The notes beneath the pieces are model-generated. The model did no database searches, was not told the origin of the DNA, and saw only the letters and a program-made list of their open reading frames with translations. A DNA stretch of 64,000 nt, from contig JAOTON010000391.1 in the NCBI GenBank assembly GCA_034440635.1, forward strand, positions 310,001-374,000, in the 5' to 3' direction. The first letter of the stretch is position 1. Each line of letters starts with the position of its first letter. Of this stretch, positions 45,371 to 57,362 are shown one piece after another. This DNA is from Lepas anatifera (lineage: Eukaryota; Arthropoda; Thecostraca; Lepadidae). The translations under genes were made by a program, and so were the position numbers.

Positions 45371-46785
45371 GTCTGTTCTATTTGAGCATTAAGATGCCGG
45401 TTCATAAGCTATATTTTACCAGCTTTATTTTAAAGATATATCAGAGGAATATGAGGGATGCATAGACCGATCTATGGGACAAAGATACTTTTTAAGGACT
45501 TTTGCCACCACTTCGCCCAACTGATTATCGATGCCCCCTGAGAGATCAATGACACTTTCTGAAAGGTCAATGGGGGCCCCCATAAATGTCGCTTCCTTCC
45601 CGGGAAGCAAGAATAAGCGCTATCGCGATCGGATTTGGCGCCCAACGGATATATTTGTGCCGCCCTGGAATTTGCGTCCCCCAGGTCTGGATGACGCCCT
45701 GAACATGTGTCTCTCCCCTGATCGGCAATTCAAGATCTGCCTATGGACGGATGGACAAAACCAACCCTCCCCCTCCTTCCCAAACCTCGCCTCTCACAGG
45801 AAGACGTTAAAGTCAACCTAACTGCACATCGCCAGTGGATCCCGTGACCCTTCTTCAAAGCGCAAAGCGTTTTGTTTTTTTGTTGTTCAGAAACACTAAG
45901 TTTTTGAATTTTTTCCAGGGCTGGCCCCATCCAAACGTTTTGCCAGGTCTGCCACAAAGTGTCGGTGGTACCACAGTTTTGTACAAAGATGCAAATTTTC
46001 CATAGGCCAGTAGCCACATTTAGTTACCATACACGACAGTTGTTACCAATTAACAAAGTGCCGTCACACTTACCTTAACAAAACAGGCGCCAGATGCTCC
46101 ACTTCTCAACTCCCGGAGCTTCCCACTGCAAATGAACCATCCGCTGTCGCGTCGTTGTGTTGCCATGGCGACGCAGCCCCGCAGCGTCACGCACGCGCAC
46201 AATCAGCTGAGACCATTCCCGAGAAGTAGTTCGAGAACGCTATCCCTTCTTTGCGTTCTTTACGAAGAAACTAAAATTGATCTATTTGAGTGCCGGTGCT
46301 CGCCTGTTCTCTTGCATGAGAACGATCCCAATGGGTTCTCATCCGAAAGATACGTGGGGCTTCTTACACTTTCCCGCCAAAATGCAAAGAACTCAATGAG
46401 GTATTGGGATAGAACAGGGAGACACCACTGGCTTCTAATGGGAGAAGTTTGTGGCAAAGTTCTCCTGAGCGGTTTTGAGTGCAGCGTGAAAATTTCGAGA
46501 ATCTATTACTTTTTGAAAGATGGATTCGGCTTCTTCTAGAAAACTCTAAAAACCGGAAAGGGTACTCACAGAATATTCTTAAGACAGCTGAGAACTGTTT
46601 GAATTCTCCTGAAAGAAATGAAACACGTTTCACCGAAGAACATAAAGAAGCGCATCACGTCTCGATATGAGAACTCCTATCAGTCTCGTTGAGAACCCTA
46701 ACAGGTCTTAAAATTTGTTGTCCGATTACTGATATGGTGCAAGTTAAGTGCAAGAACTCTACGGGTTCTCCACCGGTTTTCAGTG

Positions 46786-47380
46786 TAACCTCACCTCGGG
46801 ACACATCGTCTCTGCGTCGAGCGAGCCGTCCGTGGCTCGCTCTGTCCCACCCCGACCTCCGTCACTGTTCGTCGCCCGCCGCACTTAGCATAAATCGTTC
46901 CCGTCGGCGCTTGCGTTCGCCCGTCATGCGCGCGTATGAACCCTGATAGTAGCGGTACATTTCCAAATGTCAGTGAACCATATGTGTAACAAATATAACA
47001 GAATATCAGTCTTAGTGACTATAACATGCTAAGAAACTTGGCTTAACGGGAGTTTTAGACAGATCTACGACCGACTTTCCAAGCTTTGTATGTTGTGTTG
47101 TACCAGCATGCAACTTATCCCTGGTGCGACAGTTTTGGTCATAGGAATTCTGGTTGGCGACAGTCTTGACATTTTTTCATCCCCTGGGGCCAGGCACTCA
47201 CGTGCCAGACCCTGCAACCAACGTGTCGGCCATCTCACGCAGCAGCAGACACAATGCGTCACCACCCATGTGACCCATTCGTGCCACTCCCCCAGCACTA
47301 TTTAAACTTGGCCCATCTCTTTTTCAATACATTCTGGCTCCAACCTCCGGTCTTTCAACATCTCAGCACACACATAACAA
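46786..47380. other. Unassigned, CpG-rich at its left
   Basis: About 46800-46940 is rich in CpG with an ATGCGCGCGTATG motif and could be promoter-like. No exon could be assigned. Confidence 0.3.
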
Positions 47381-47600
47381 AATGTAGCTCTTATAGAGCT
47401 CAAAAGTTGAAGTGAGGTGACTTTTCTTGACCTCGCCTGGTGACCTGACCTTGGGTGACCCGGGGTAAAACAATTTCGGGGATTGTGGGAAAGGGATAGG
47501 GTGAGAGATAGAGCCCTCAACCGCGGCGCTGCGTCTCGTCGTTTTTCTGATATCCCGAAAAAACCTTAGGGAGCCATCGATGGCCCCGGTGGGGTGAGGG
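47381..47600 (+). mobile_element. Truncated TTAA-type element (subfamily D)
   Basis: It matches the last 220 bp of 33861-34886, ending CGGTGGGGTGAGGG followed by TTAA (47601-47604). The left end is missing. Confidence 0.75.
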
Positions 47601-47604
47601 TTAA

Positions 47605-50319
47605 TGCCAGGGATATGTGCCAGTATGAAATACCTAATAGTTATCCTGGTCTGTTCTGCAAGATGCGTGCTGTCGACCTCCAGGGTCCTTCCATAGTTCC
47701 TGACGCTGCTGCAGTGAGATGCCGATCTTGTAAACCATGTGCTGAAACCCCTGGTTTCAGATTTCGTGTGACTCACCACTCATCGTTAGCGGGAGATGAG
47801 CTTCCTCAAAGCAGAAATTGGACACTGCTGACGGCATCTCCCGTCTCGTTGAGCGTTTTGACGGCTGCGTGTCCTTGTTGCACACTGGGCCTTGACAGAA
47901 GTGATGTGGAGGTCTGCTCCGGGAATTCTCAACTATGTGTGTTATCTAGTCGTATAACTCATCGTTCACATTATTGAGGGGTTCTCGCGATATTTTGAAA
48001 ATCTATGGTGTCGGTTCAAATGAAATTAAGGACCCAATTTCTTTTTAGACTCACTTGGAACGGGACCGTCGGTCATTTCCCAGTCTAAGATAGGCCTAAT
48101 GCGTCTGTTCGCAAGCCTTATCCTGACATTTCACAATGCCCGTTTTGTTATTCGGTTTAATTTTGTTTCATTTTATTAATTGTATGTAGGTATATATGCA
48201 CGCAGGACTGGATATCTCTCCTCGATCCGTGGAGTTCCGGGTGGGTTTTCGCTGGCACGGCAATACTGGCCCTATCGAAGTCCATGGGAGATCCAAAATC
48301 CAGGAGGTCCTGACCCCCAATACTACGGGATTTCCACCCATGTATGCATGGCTTTAATAGTTTTCTTTTTGCACATTTATCTAGGGCAGCATGCAATTCC
48401 TTTGTTATTCAATATCGTTGTGCGAAGCAACCACCATGCATGCGGTTTGGGCTATATTCAATAAGGCTCGCCCTAGGTGTCTGCGTCCCCAACAGCTAGT
48501 AATCCTCATCTCGCTTTTCGAGTGGGAAACCATCTCCAGCTGTCTTCAACAAACAGAAGACGCCGGGGGTCAAAAGGTCCGTTCACCGCTCAAACGCGGC
48601 CGCTCAGCCGCCTAACGACAGGCCCTCGGGCGACGAGATGTGCCGCAGGGCATTGGCAACGGAGCTGCTCTCTAATTGGCTGAAAGGCGAGACACTTTGA
48701 GAGCATGTCCTCAGTTTTTAGGCAGTGCTCGGGGAGTGTGGAGTTTTGCTAACGCAAAGTGTAAACAGTCGTGCTTGTATTGAAAAGATTAAGTATAAGA
48801 CAGGAGTGTTGTGGTAAGCTGCAGTTTGTGATAAAACCGTGTGCCTTGGTGAAGCGGCTCTGGCTGCATCGAGGTCATGGTGAGTTCTTTATTTGTGGGA
48901 TATTGTGTGTGCGCGTTAAGCCAAGCACTTGTTTAGTTTGTTGCTGCATATTTCTTTTTAGAATAAGGCTGCTTAAACATCAGGGATCGTCAAATTTTAC
49001 CCGCTTTCAAACGATGTGAATGGAAAGGATTCAGGGAATAGGCGAATCCAGGATTTCCAGCCAAAAAGGCAGGGACGGATCTCGAGAGGCAATGCCGTCA
49101 CCCCTCAATGCAAAACAGAAGATTTATTGAGAAGGGCCAATCCTATTTCATCCCCTCGCCCCCAAGCAAACTAGTGGTTCATAATTGACCAACTGGGGAG
49201 GATGGATCCATGAGTAAAAATCACTTTTAATCGTTTTTGTCTGTTCGCAAGATACTTCTTGCGAGGTGAAAATTAATTCGCTGCACCAGTTATATTCTGC
49301 CGGCTGCCTCCACCGCTTAACTTTTTTTGCCACTGATATAGGTGCATTGTAACGTAATGTCTAACACCGTTCACAACGGACTGGAAGCTTGGGGCACCGT
49401 ATGACCAGTATCATAGCAATCAGTGTGGTGTTGTCGGACGGAAAGAAGCTATCGCAAATTGCATTTTATGCAAAATCAAGAGTGGTGTAAATGAGAGGTG
49501 TTAATTCCGTCGAAAAACATCGCATTGCTAGACGTCTGAACTCTGTAAGACTTTTAAAGTTTAAACATTGGGGATTCCATCTCGATGAGACCCCATTTGA
49601 TAGTGTTCGTGTTCTGTGCTGAAATTAGGATTATGACGTGCCTAGACCTTCTCGACTGTCCCATTTGGGAGAATTACCTGGGTCCTTGGTATTTTATTGA
49701 GCGGCGCTTTCCAACGTCTGACAACGTTTCTGACGTTTCTATTTCTGCCTTCACCAATATGATGGCCATGGCCGTATTCCCCTTGTTCGGTCCCCATACA
49801 ACCACCCACTTGTTACCCCTTTTCCAAACAACAGTGCCCATATCGTAAGATCGGATTCGCTACTACCCGATTAGACTTTTGAAACACACAACCTCGGAAA
49901 AATCAACCTCGAAGAAGAACGTCAAAAATTCGTGTCCCTGGTAATGTGGAAGAAATAATGTTGCCTTTCTGGGTTTTATCACTCTCTTCCTTTAGCGATA
50001 TCCTAAGTCCATCGTCAACCAAGGTAAGCAACAGGGAAACTGGACATGCTTCCTCCACGCCGCTTTTTCAGTCATTTCAGGACTGAGCCTCGTTGTCGTC
50101 ATTCAAACTTCTAATTTTCAAGCCCTTTATGACCTTGAAGATATAAGCCCAAGTCAATCAAACTACATTATGTGTAGATCACCATACCCTTCACAAACCC
50201 CCAAACGTGCGTTTTCCCAGCTATCTGTTTTGTTTTATATCTGGGAGACATAGGGCCCTCCACTGTGCATTGGCGCCAGACCCTCTCCACTGCTATGCGG
50301 TTGGTAAGATATATGCAAT
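47605..50319. other. Unassigned sequence
   Basis: A repeat fragment at 49165-49310 matches 41595-41740. No domain-bearing open frame is present. Confidence 0.35.
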
Positions 50320-50470
50320 CTCAAGCGGAATTTGAATTTCCTTGGCGAGAAGCAATCTGCCCACGAGAAACCCTTCCAACCAGCAAAGAGTCGGCGACTC
50401 CATATAACCCTGGAAGTTGGTGCATGTGTAAGTCCCAACCATTAGTATTATCCAGCGCAATACTAAGGCA
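50320..50470 (+). mobile_element. SINE family B, uninterrupted copy
   Basis: It matches the SINE halves around the second large hAT-like element: CGAGAAACCCTTCCAAC, then GGCGACTCCATATAACCCTG, then a GTTGGTGCATG stretch with no insertion. Confidence 0.6.
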
Positions 50471-50574
50471 CCGAACGCAATACTAACGCACCCAAAGTCG
50501 ATGTAAAGCAACTCTCATCATGCAAATAATGCCGCCCCCTAAAGTTGTCAACTCCATTGGGTACCACCCGTGGC

Positions 50575-50856
50575 CAGGGGCGTAGCAAAGGGGGTGCGGC
50601 AGGGACAGCCGCCCCCTCCCTGAGGGGCCCGAAGGGCCCCTGAAGATATGGACCGCGCGAAGCGCGGCTCGCCCGCACTATGCTCTGTGGCCAAATTTGA
50701 AATTTCATACCAGACAGGGCCCTCTTAAGCCCTCTTCAGCACTCTATTCTGTAACAAGCAGGGTCCTTTTTTACCCATCAGGGCCCTTTTGACACTGTCT
50801 CAGGGTTCCTTTTCGGGGCGCTGCCCCCCCTGAGCGAAATCCTGGCTACGCCTCTG
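50575..50856 (+). mobile_element. 282 bp hAT-like MITE with perfect target duplication
   Basis: It starts CAGGGGCGTAGC and ends GGCTACGCCTCTG. The octamer CCCGTGGC is present at 50567-50574 and again at 50857-50864. The interior has a GGGCCC-rich part and phrases like AACAAGCAGGGTCC that recall the 22.3-22.9 kb array. Confidence 0.88.
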
Positions 50857-50902
50857 CCCGTGGCTATCATTCCTATTTCCTATTTATCCTCAAATGGGGA
50901 GG

Positions 50903-51187
50903 CATATGCGAATCCAGGGTTTTCAATTCGGTGGAGGGGGCACATAGTGGTGAGGCGCAATCTGGACCAGATGGCGTCACTTTTGGTCGGCTATATTTAT
51001 GTGACGTTCCTTTCCAGCAGATGGGCGCCAAATGCTTTCGAGGGGGCGCCGATACCCACTCATCCTGAGCAAAGCGACGTTTCAGGGCGCCTCGACCTTT
51101 CAGAGGCACCGTAACCATTTCAGGGAGTGCTAAGGGTCGATGGAGGGGGGCAGTCGTCCCCACTCGCCGCCCTCTGGACCCACCCGT
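50903..51187 (+). mobile_element. hAT-like MITE related to 6318-6594
   Basis: It shares the ATCCAGG end, the GGGCGCCAA..TTTCG middle, the ACCATTTC part and the AGGGTCGAT right part with 6318-6594. Flanking TGGGGAGG and GGGGGAGG match at seven of eight, but the sequence is low in complexity. Confidence 0.6.
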
Positions 51188-54059
51188 GGGGGAGGGTTGG
51201 GTAACTTTTGTGAGATATAGGGAAGCAGTTTTTTTGCAAACTGTTCTGAACTCTTAGTTCAGTGTAATCTCTTCTCTGTGGTATACATTTTCAGATGTAT
51301 CCGTTTGGGCAGGTCTCATCAAACCAAATTTTCGTTGAAAAGGCATCAGAATAAGTTGTGTGTTCTTCTACTGCCTTGGGCCGTATCTTCCAACCGGTTT
51401 ACCACATCTCCGAGGCTAGGAAACTTGTCATTGGACAATCTGGAGACGTTTACAAATACCTACAAATCCATCCATACATGTATTCACACAAAGATGAATG
51501 ATTCACATACACAGGCATGGGTTAAAAACGGGTGACAGGTAAAAACAAGGAAAACAAACAGTGTATAAAACTCCAGGCAAGCCGATATCGCAGTGACAAC
51601 ATTAACGGTCACCAGAGAAAAAAGTTTAGCCAATCCTCTAAATTCGGGACCCGAAAAACGATGTCATTCATTCTTATTAAGGCTGGGAGAATAGTTTAAG
51701 GTGTGATGTGAATAAATGATTTGGGTATGAAAACTTTGAGACCCCGATTACTGATTTCTTGGAAGCTGTGTTTTTGTTATGGCCTTGAATTTTTGGGTAT
51801 TGTCCCCAGCAAAATTGTTTTTTTTTAATCAGCCTCGAAACCAGTACTAACCACTATATTTTACAGTTTTCCACACCTCCTCCAACCTCAGCTAACTTTC
51901 AGCGCCATCATCTATATTGACCTGATCTCTGTTGACCTCACCTGGAATTTGGTTTCGGCGGACCTGTTGGTGATAAACGTGCAGGAAAGCCTAATCTGTG
52001 AGTCCTGTAACAGTTCGGGTGGCGTCCTCGTTGGTTTTGGTACCCCCGCCCAGGGTTGGATCCAGTCCAATGGCTGGGGGGGCAACGGGGCCAAAAATGG
52101 TGAAAAGCATGTTATTAAGAAAATCGGCAAAATGGGGAAGTTTCGGGGGAAGATGCCTTTTTGTCCTCCTCCTCTCCGGACCCAGCCCCTGCTTTCCCTA
52201 CTTCTCACGCAGGGTACCTTCTGTGGGAGAAGGTCTGAGGGCAGAGATGTTCTTTGTTGACTTGTGTGGACATGCTGCTCCCAGCTCCTTCCCTACGCGG
52301 CGGAGCCCTGCCATTGAGTTCAGTTTGACATGTGACGCATCCATATGCACAGGTGCATATAGAGGCAGCTGGCCTCGATTGTTTGGGCTGCAGCACCGGA
52401 GCGGCGGCGAGCCGTGTCCTCTGTTTATTTGGCCTGTTGTCGCCGGGTCAGTAATCGCAGCCGTCACGGCCAACCGTGGGCGCTTGTGACCATTGTCAAG
52501 TGGCATCGATAAGCGGCGTGCGAAGCGGACGACACGCATTAATCCCGGTCATCTCTGAGGTGGACGCATGAAAAACGCACACTTGCATGCCCGTGAACAC
52601 TGCCAGAGCATGATATTTGGACTATAATATAGTCACTTGAGCTTCATGCGTAATATCTTGCGACGCACTGTTTCTACCTTCCATGACAAGCAATGTTTTG
52701 TCCTAGTTAGGGACTATTTGCACAAGTCTATGTTGACATGATTTGATTTATGACCTGCTTGTTTCAAGCTCCAGTTGAAAGCCCATATTTACAACATATT
52801 TTTTAGGCATCTAAATGCAAACGCAACAAAACCCTTTGAATTTTTTATAAGTGGAGGATGGTACTCGAGCGTGTGAGATATACGTGAGGGTCTTATCACA
52901 TGATAAACATGGAAGCTCAAAATATCTGGAACCAAAACGAAGCAATGCCTTCAAATGCTTGCATTACTATATTGCATCTTTCTCCGTTTTTACGTATTTT
53001 GAATGGTGTAGCGAGAATGACCTGAACCCTAAAACAATTAAAAAGATTTTAGGCCCTTAAAATTCGAAAATTATTAAGTTAAAATAGATTCGAGTTACAG
53101 GTGGGCAATACAAATTGCTAGAAGAGCCAGGAACCCCAAAATAATTAGACACTTCAAAGGTGCTTTAAATTCTAAATTAACGAAATAAAAATTTAATGAA
53201 CGTGAGACTGGACCTGAGTACTAACACTAAGTCATTGTTCTTTTTACGTGCGCTCACCAAAATACAATTTTGACCGAAACTTAACCGGAAACCCTCCCGA
53301 ATTGGTGAAAGATTAAACATAACTACTTGCAAGGCTTCCCAGTCCAAACCGTAATTAAAGGTGTCAGGACCAAGCACAGTGTCCAAGCGTGAGGTCAATT
53401 ACGAAGAAAAAGCAATGCAAAATTATTGATACGCTTACCCCAGACACCCGATTAAAATAAATGGCAACGAACTAAGCAGGGTAGGCACATGTTGTAGCCT
53501 TGACGTTATGATCCCGTTATATCTTTAGACAAACATTATCATTGCATACACTCATTTTCATTACCTATTTTTACCTTGCACTTTCGGCTTCAAATGACCT
53601 GAGTTTGTTCCTATTTTTAAGAGAAGAAAACAATCTTCAACCCGTAACTTCTACCGGCACCGTTTTATTCCCTACCTATGCATTATCTATAGGCACTCTG
53701 ACACTCGGGGGGGGCCTGCAGCCCTTAACACCTCCCTCCTTATATTCGCCCCCGGTAATGTCTCCCAAAGCCGATATTCGTTTCAGAAATATCTGCACTG
53801 CAGTGGGAGCATTCCGAGCGCCGCTGATGTTCCCATCGACGTATCTTATCGTCCTGGGCTGAATATTCCCTCCACTTCGCTGTGGATAAATGTGTGAGAG
53901 ATGCCGATGTTGATTCAGCCAACACCTCTGATGAGACGGATGAAAAAAACAATCATAATGAGGCGAAAACATATTTTCCGACATCGCCTAGCCACGAGAG
54001 CTGATCAAGGCGACTACCTGGATGGTCTGTGGACAGTGTTTGGTCGGGTGGTGCCGTTG
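51188..54059. other. Mostly unassigned, possible regulatory block at 52240-52560
   Basis: The block 52240-52560 is GC-rich, non-repetitive, and carries E-box-type motifs (CAGGTG, CAGCTG, CAAGTG) and TGTTTAT. A family E MITE fragment lies at about 53640-53765. No gene is supported. Confidence 0.35.
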
Positions 54060-54300
54060 ACTGGGGGTGAGCCCCCTTCCTGCTCGGTCCGTGCGCGGCG
54101 GCCGGCGGCCCGAGTCCGTCGCGGCGTCGCTGGGTCGGCTCGGTACGGCAGAGCCGGCGAGAGGGCGTGCGGTGCCGCCGCCGCTGGCCGGCAGCCGGCG
54201 CCCGCCAACAGTCCGCCGGCTGAGCTGGCCCGTGCTGGTACTGTGGCGCTGTCGCGGCAAGAGACGCGAAGTTACTACGGACTGGAGCGCATGGGTGTTG
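54060..54300 (+). promoter_or_regulatory. CpG-rich stretch upstream of the 54.5 kb exon
   Basis: Dense CpG and GC runs (GGCGGCCGGCGGCCCG and similar) 180-420 bp before the first Met. It is probably promoter or 5' untranslated region. The open frame through it has a biased, Ala/Arg-rich composition and no domain. Confidence 0.4.
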
Positions 54301-54477
54301 GCACAGACTTACGTATGTCCACGGACGATCCCCTGCAAGGCTGCTGGCGATATCACGCAGACAACTCGGCTGGTCGCTGTCTGCGGCCATCCGTGTTGAG
54401 AAGCACTGTCATCTATCCGACTGGCAGCCTGAGTGATACATTCGCTGCTCCAGTGACGTTCATTGGGCTGCTTCGCC

Positions 54478-55475
54478 ATGACTATACCTCAGATACAGCG
54501 GACTATGATGGGCCCTAGTCCGGCCGGAAAGCCGCCACCACAGCTGGCAGACATGGGGAAGCCTCCCAGCAGCAGTGCATCGGCCAGGGCATCGGGCGAA
54601 ACGGTGCGCCAACGCTGCATCAAGTACAATGGTCTCTCCAGCATCGGCGAGACTGCAACAGGGTATTTCCGCGACGCTCCTCTGCAACGGACCATAGTCG
54701 ACCTCAGCAACTGCAGACTGTCCCGGCGGGGTCTGTGCGGTCTGGAGAGCTGTTTCTGCCAGAAGGAGGTGACAGACGTCTCCAGCAGCGGCTACAGCAA
54801 CAGCGGCGGCGGAGCGGGCTCTGCCGGCCTCCCGCGTCCCTCCAGTGGCCTGTCACGAAGCAGCTCAGGATACGACTCACTGCGGTCGCGCGGCAGTGCC
54901 AGTGGACGCAACAGCCTGAGATACTCGGGCGGCACCGCCACATATGACCTGCTGAAGCCGGGCTCACCCTCCTCAAGGCACGTGGACCCGTGGTGCTCCG
55001 ACGGCTCTCAGGGCTCAGATATATCTCTGAGCTCCGGCAGCTCTTCGGTGCGTTCCCGGCGACTGCCGCTACCACCTGTAGCGGATCAGCTGTGGCAGCA
55101 CCAGCACCAGCAACGCCACCACCCACCTCAGACGGAGGTGGCGCCACGCAGGGACCGCTGGTACGCCAGTCCTGTAAAGGAGAGCAGGTGGAGGGACTCG
55201 GTTTCCAGCTGGAAGAACAGTGGTCTCTTCTCCTGGCGACGGCCGGGCAGCAGCAGCGGTGCGGACGCCTCCTACAAACCCAGACGCTCCTACCGCCATG
55301 AAGACGGCGACGGCACCTGGCCGCGCGCGCCTGCCTCCTCCTCGTGGAAGTCAGCCTCCCAGTACTGGAAGCACTCGTCGCCCTCCTGGGATCCGGTGTC
55401 GCCGTGGAAACAGCCGGCGTCACCGCGATCGGCGCGCCTCATCAGTGACCGGTACCGCATCAGTCGGTTCGACCG
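54478..55475 (+). CDS. First coding exon of an unrecognised Ser/Gly/Trp-rich protein
   Basis: An open frame of about 333 codons starts at an ATG in good context (GCCATGA) with MTIPQIQRTMMGPSPAG. It runs to a near-consensus donor, CCG|GTGAGTA, at 55475/55476; unspliced it would stop within two codons. The protein is not recognised. Visible parts are a Pro-rich start, a short Cys-rich LCGLESCFCQKE (near residues 85-96), a long Ser/Gly low-complexity middle with SRSSSGYDSL, a His/Gln-rich patch, and a C-terminal third with repeated Trp-Lys/Arg motifs (SWKNS, FSWRR, SSWKS, YWKHSS, PWKQP). It looks disordered and could be a scaffold or cytoskeletal protein; that is a guess. High GC at codon third positions and length support real coding. 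Confidence 0.65.
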
Positions 55476-57284
55476 GTGAGTACCCAGAAGGTGGTGTACC
55501 GTCCGAGGGGGCAGCAGTCTCCGAGTTACAGGGGTCGGGTTGCGACTCGGGTCGGAAACTGGATTAAACGGTATGACACGAACTTAAATTTCAAATAGAA
55601 CTTTAAATCACAAACCCAAACTGCCCCTTTTCTTCCGCATCCTATTTTTTTTGTTCTTTTCTTATGCATTGGTCGACCAGAATGTCGGACACCATTACAA
55701 AGAATTTATAGAGAGTTATGCATACTGGGAGAGCTCTCCAATACCAAGCAGTCTACTGCCTGTACGGGGGTCTGGGCTAAAACCCACCGGTCAACTGTAA
55801 CTTTGTAGAGGAAGTTGTTGTACGTGCAAACCTTGTAGAGGAAGTGATTCACACTCTCTGGACAGCTGTGGGGATATATCGGTCGTGAAACAGTGTCGTT
55901 TTCGGTCATTGGCTTTCGTGGCGCCATTTTGATGGCTAAAGCTCCCCTTCAGCCGTATAAAGCGGCGTTACTGAATGGCCATAATTACATGGTGTACTAA
56001 TCAACCATTGACAGAAATTAGTGGTCTGATGGACTGGTACTTTGGAGTGATCACTCTGTGTGCCCGAGGTCTCATGCTCTATGACTGGGCATGTTCACCC
56101 AGTGATTGCTCTGTGACAAATTTGCAAAAATGAAGGTGACAAGCAAAGCTCGTAAATAAGTGCTGGGATATTAGTATACTTAATTCGTTTGGGGCTAGGA
56201 TGTAGCATGGCCACTCATTTACTTGTAGCCCCACGACGGTAGTGACCAATCGCAGCAAGTCATGTGGCCTATCGAAGCAAATTATGTGATCTATCGAAGC
56301 AAGTTATGCTTTATGCTAAGGATTTGCCTTGCTTGTTGTGTATTCAGAGATGGGAATCCCCATTGTTAGTCGAATGTGGTCATTTAAAAAAAGACAGTTC
56401 AATTATTTTTCAGATTTTTATGTGCGTCATATCCCATTTAAGCTGGGAGGATGTTATGTGACCCTATGCGGCCCGACCCCACTTAACTAAGGCAAATATG
56501 GATTAGGATTATATACTGTTTGAGAATCGGTAGCAATATGCACCATTCATTTGTCGTTTTGTTTTTTTCAGTGGCTTCCTATGATAAAAGAAACGGACCA
56601 ATGTGCCAATATTCTAAAAAGGGCTTTAATGGACAAAATAGGTATGTAAATGAGGAAACCGCATTTTTCTTCGCCTTCAATCGCTCAAAACAAAAATATC
56701 ACACATGCTTTTACCACCCAATAGGTTGATCTAACCATGGCGTGTGATTGCGAAGCTCAGCTGTACTGGCTGCTTGCGACGTGTGACGCTGCAAAGCTCA
56801 TGCCATTGGGTAACATTTTTCACGTGGCATGCGTTGCAAAGTAAAAAACAATTTCTTACTGGTTTTAAATCCGGACATAGTGCCCTTTATGTTGAACTTT
56901 AAAGTGTATGGAAGTGTGATATAGAGAGATTTGGGTGAACTGAAATGTGTCTACAGTGGTTTCTCGACACGCTCTACAAAACCGCTAGCTCAGTTCAAAA
57001 CCCACCATAAAAGTGAGACACTCCCTTCAAATAGATCTTGCATTTTCTAACTAGGGTGTGATTATGCGTATGCAGTTTGCCCTAAGCCTGAAGTTTCCGG
57101 TATTAGATCACATCTAGGAAGGTTTGTTTGCCACCCACTTATCCCGGTTGTGAGCTCAATTTTCCACACGATTTCACTTTTTCAATCACTTTTGAGGCTT
57201 ATCGATGCACGAATTACTAAGCCCGTAAGGTTTCGCCAATCCCTTCTCCGTTGGAAGAATTTCTATGCCGTCAAGTAGTTCCTC

Positions 57285-57362
57285 GTTCAAGAAATCCACC
57301 CGGCCTGGAACCCGCTCCAGCCGCGTGGAATGTGACAGTGCTAACCACTTAACCGCGCTCCC
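57285..57362 (-). repeat. tRNA-like SINE fragment
   Basis: On the minus strand, GGTTAAGTGGTTAGCAC resembles an A box and GCGGGTTCCAGGCC a B box, at roughly tRNA spacing. No intact cloverleaf. Confidence 0.45.

Larger units (their letters stand above)
44100..46785. mobile_element. Possible DNA transposon with 320 bp terminal inverted repeats
   Basis: Starting CACTGAAAACCGGTGGAGAA at 44100, about 320 bp are repeated in inverse at the right, which ends with the complement at 46785. Shared phrases include GAACATAAAGAAGCGCATCA and the CTTCTAGAAAACTCTAAAAA stretch. TA lies on both outer sides. CACTG ends recall CACTA-type transposons, but no transposase is seen and two separate inverted copies of a MITE remain possible. 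Confidence 0.55.

Noticed and set aside
53901..54518. 205-codon open frame upstream of the 54.5 kb exon as a separate protein
   Set aside because: Its composition follows the CpG-rich stretch and no domain is seen; it is more likely 5' untranslated or promoter sequence.
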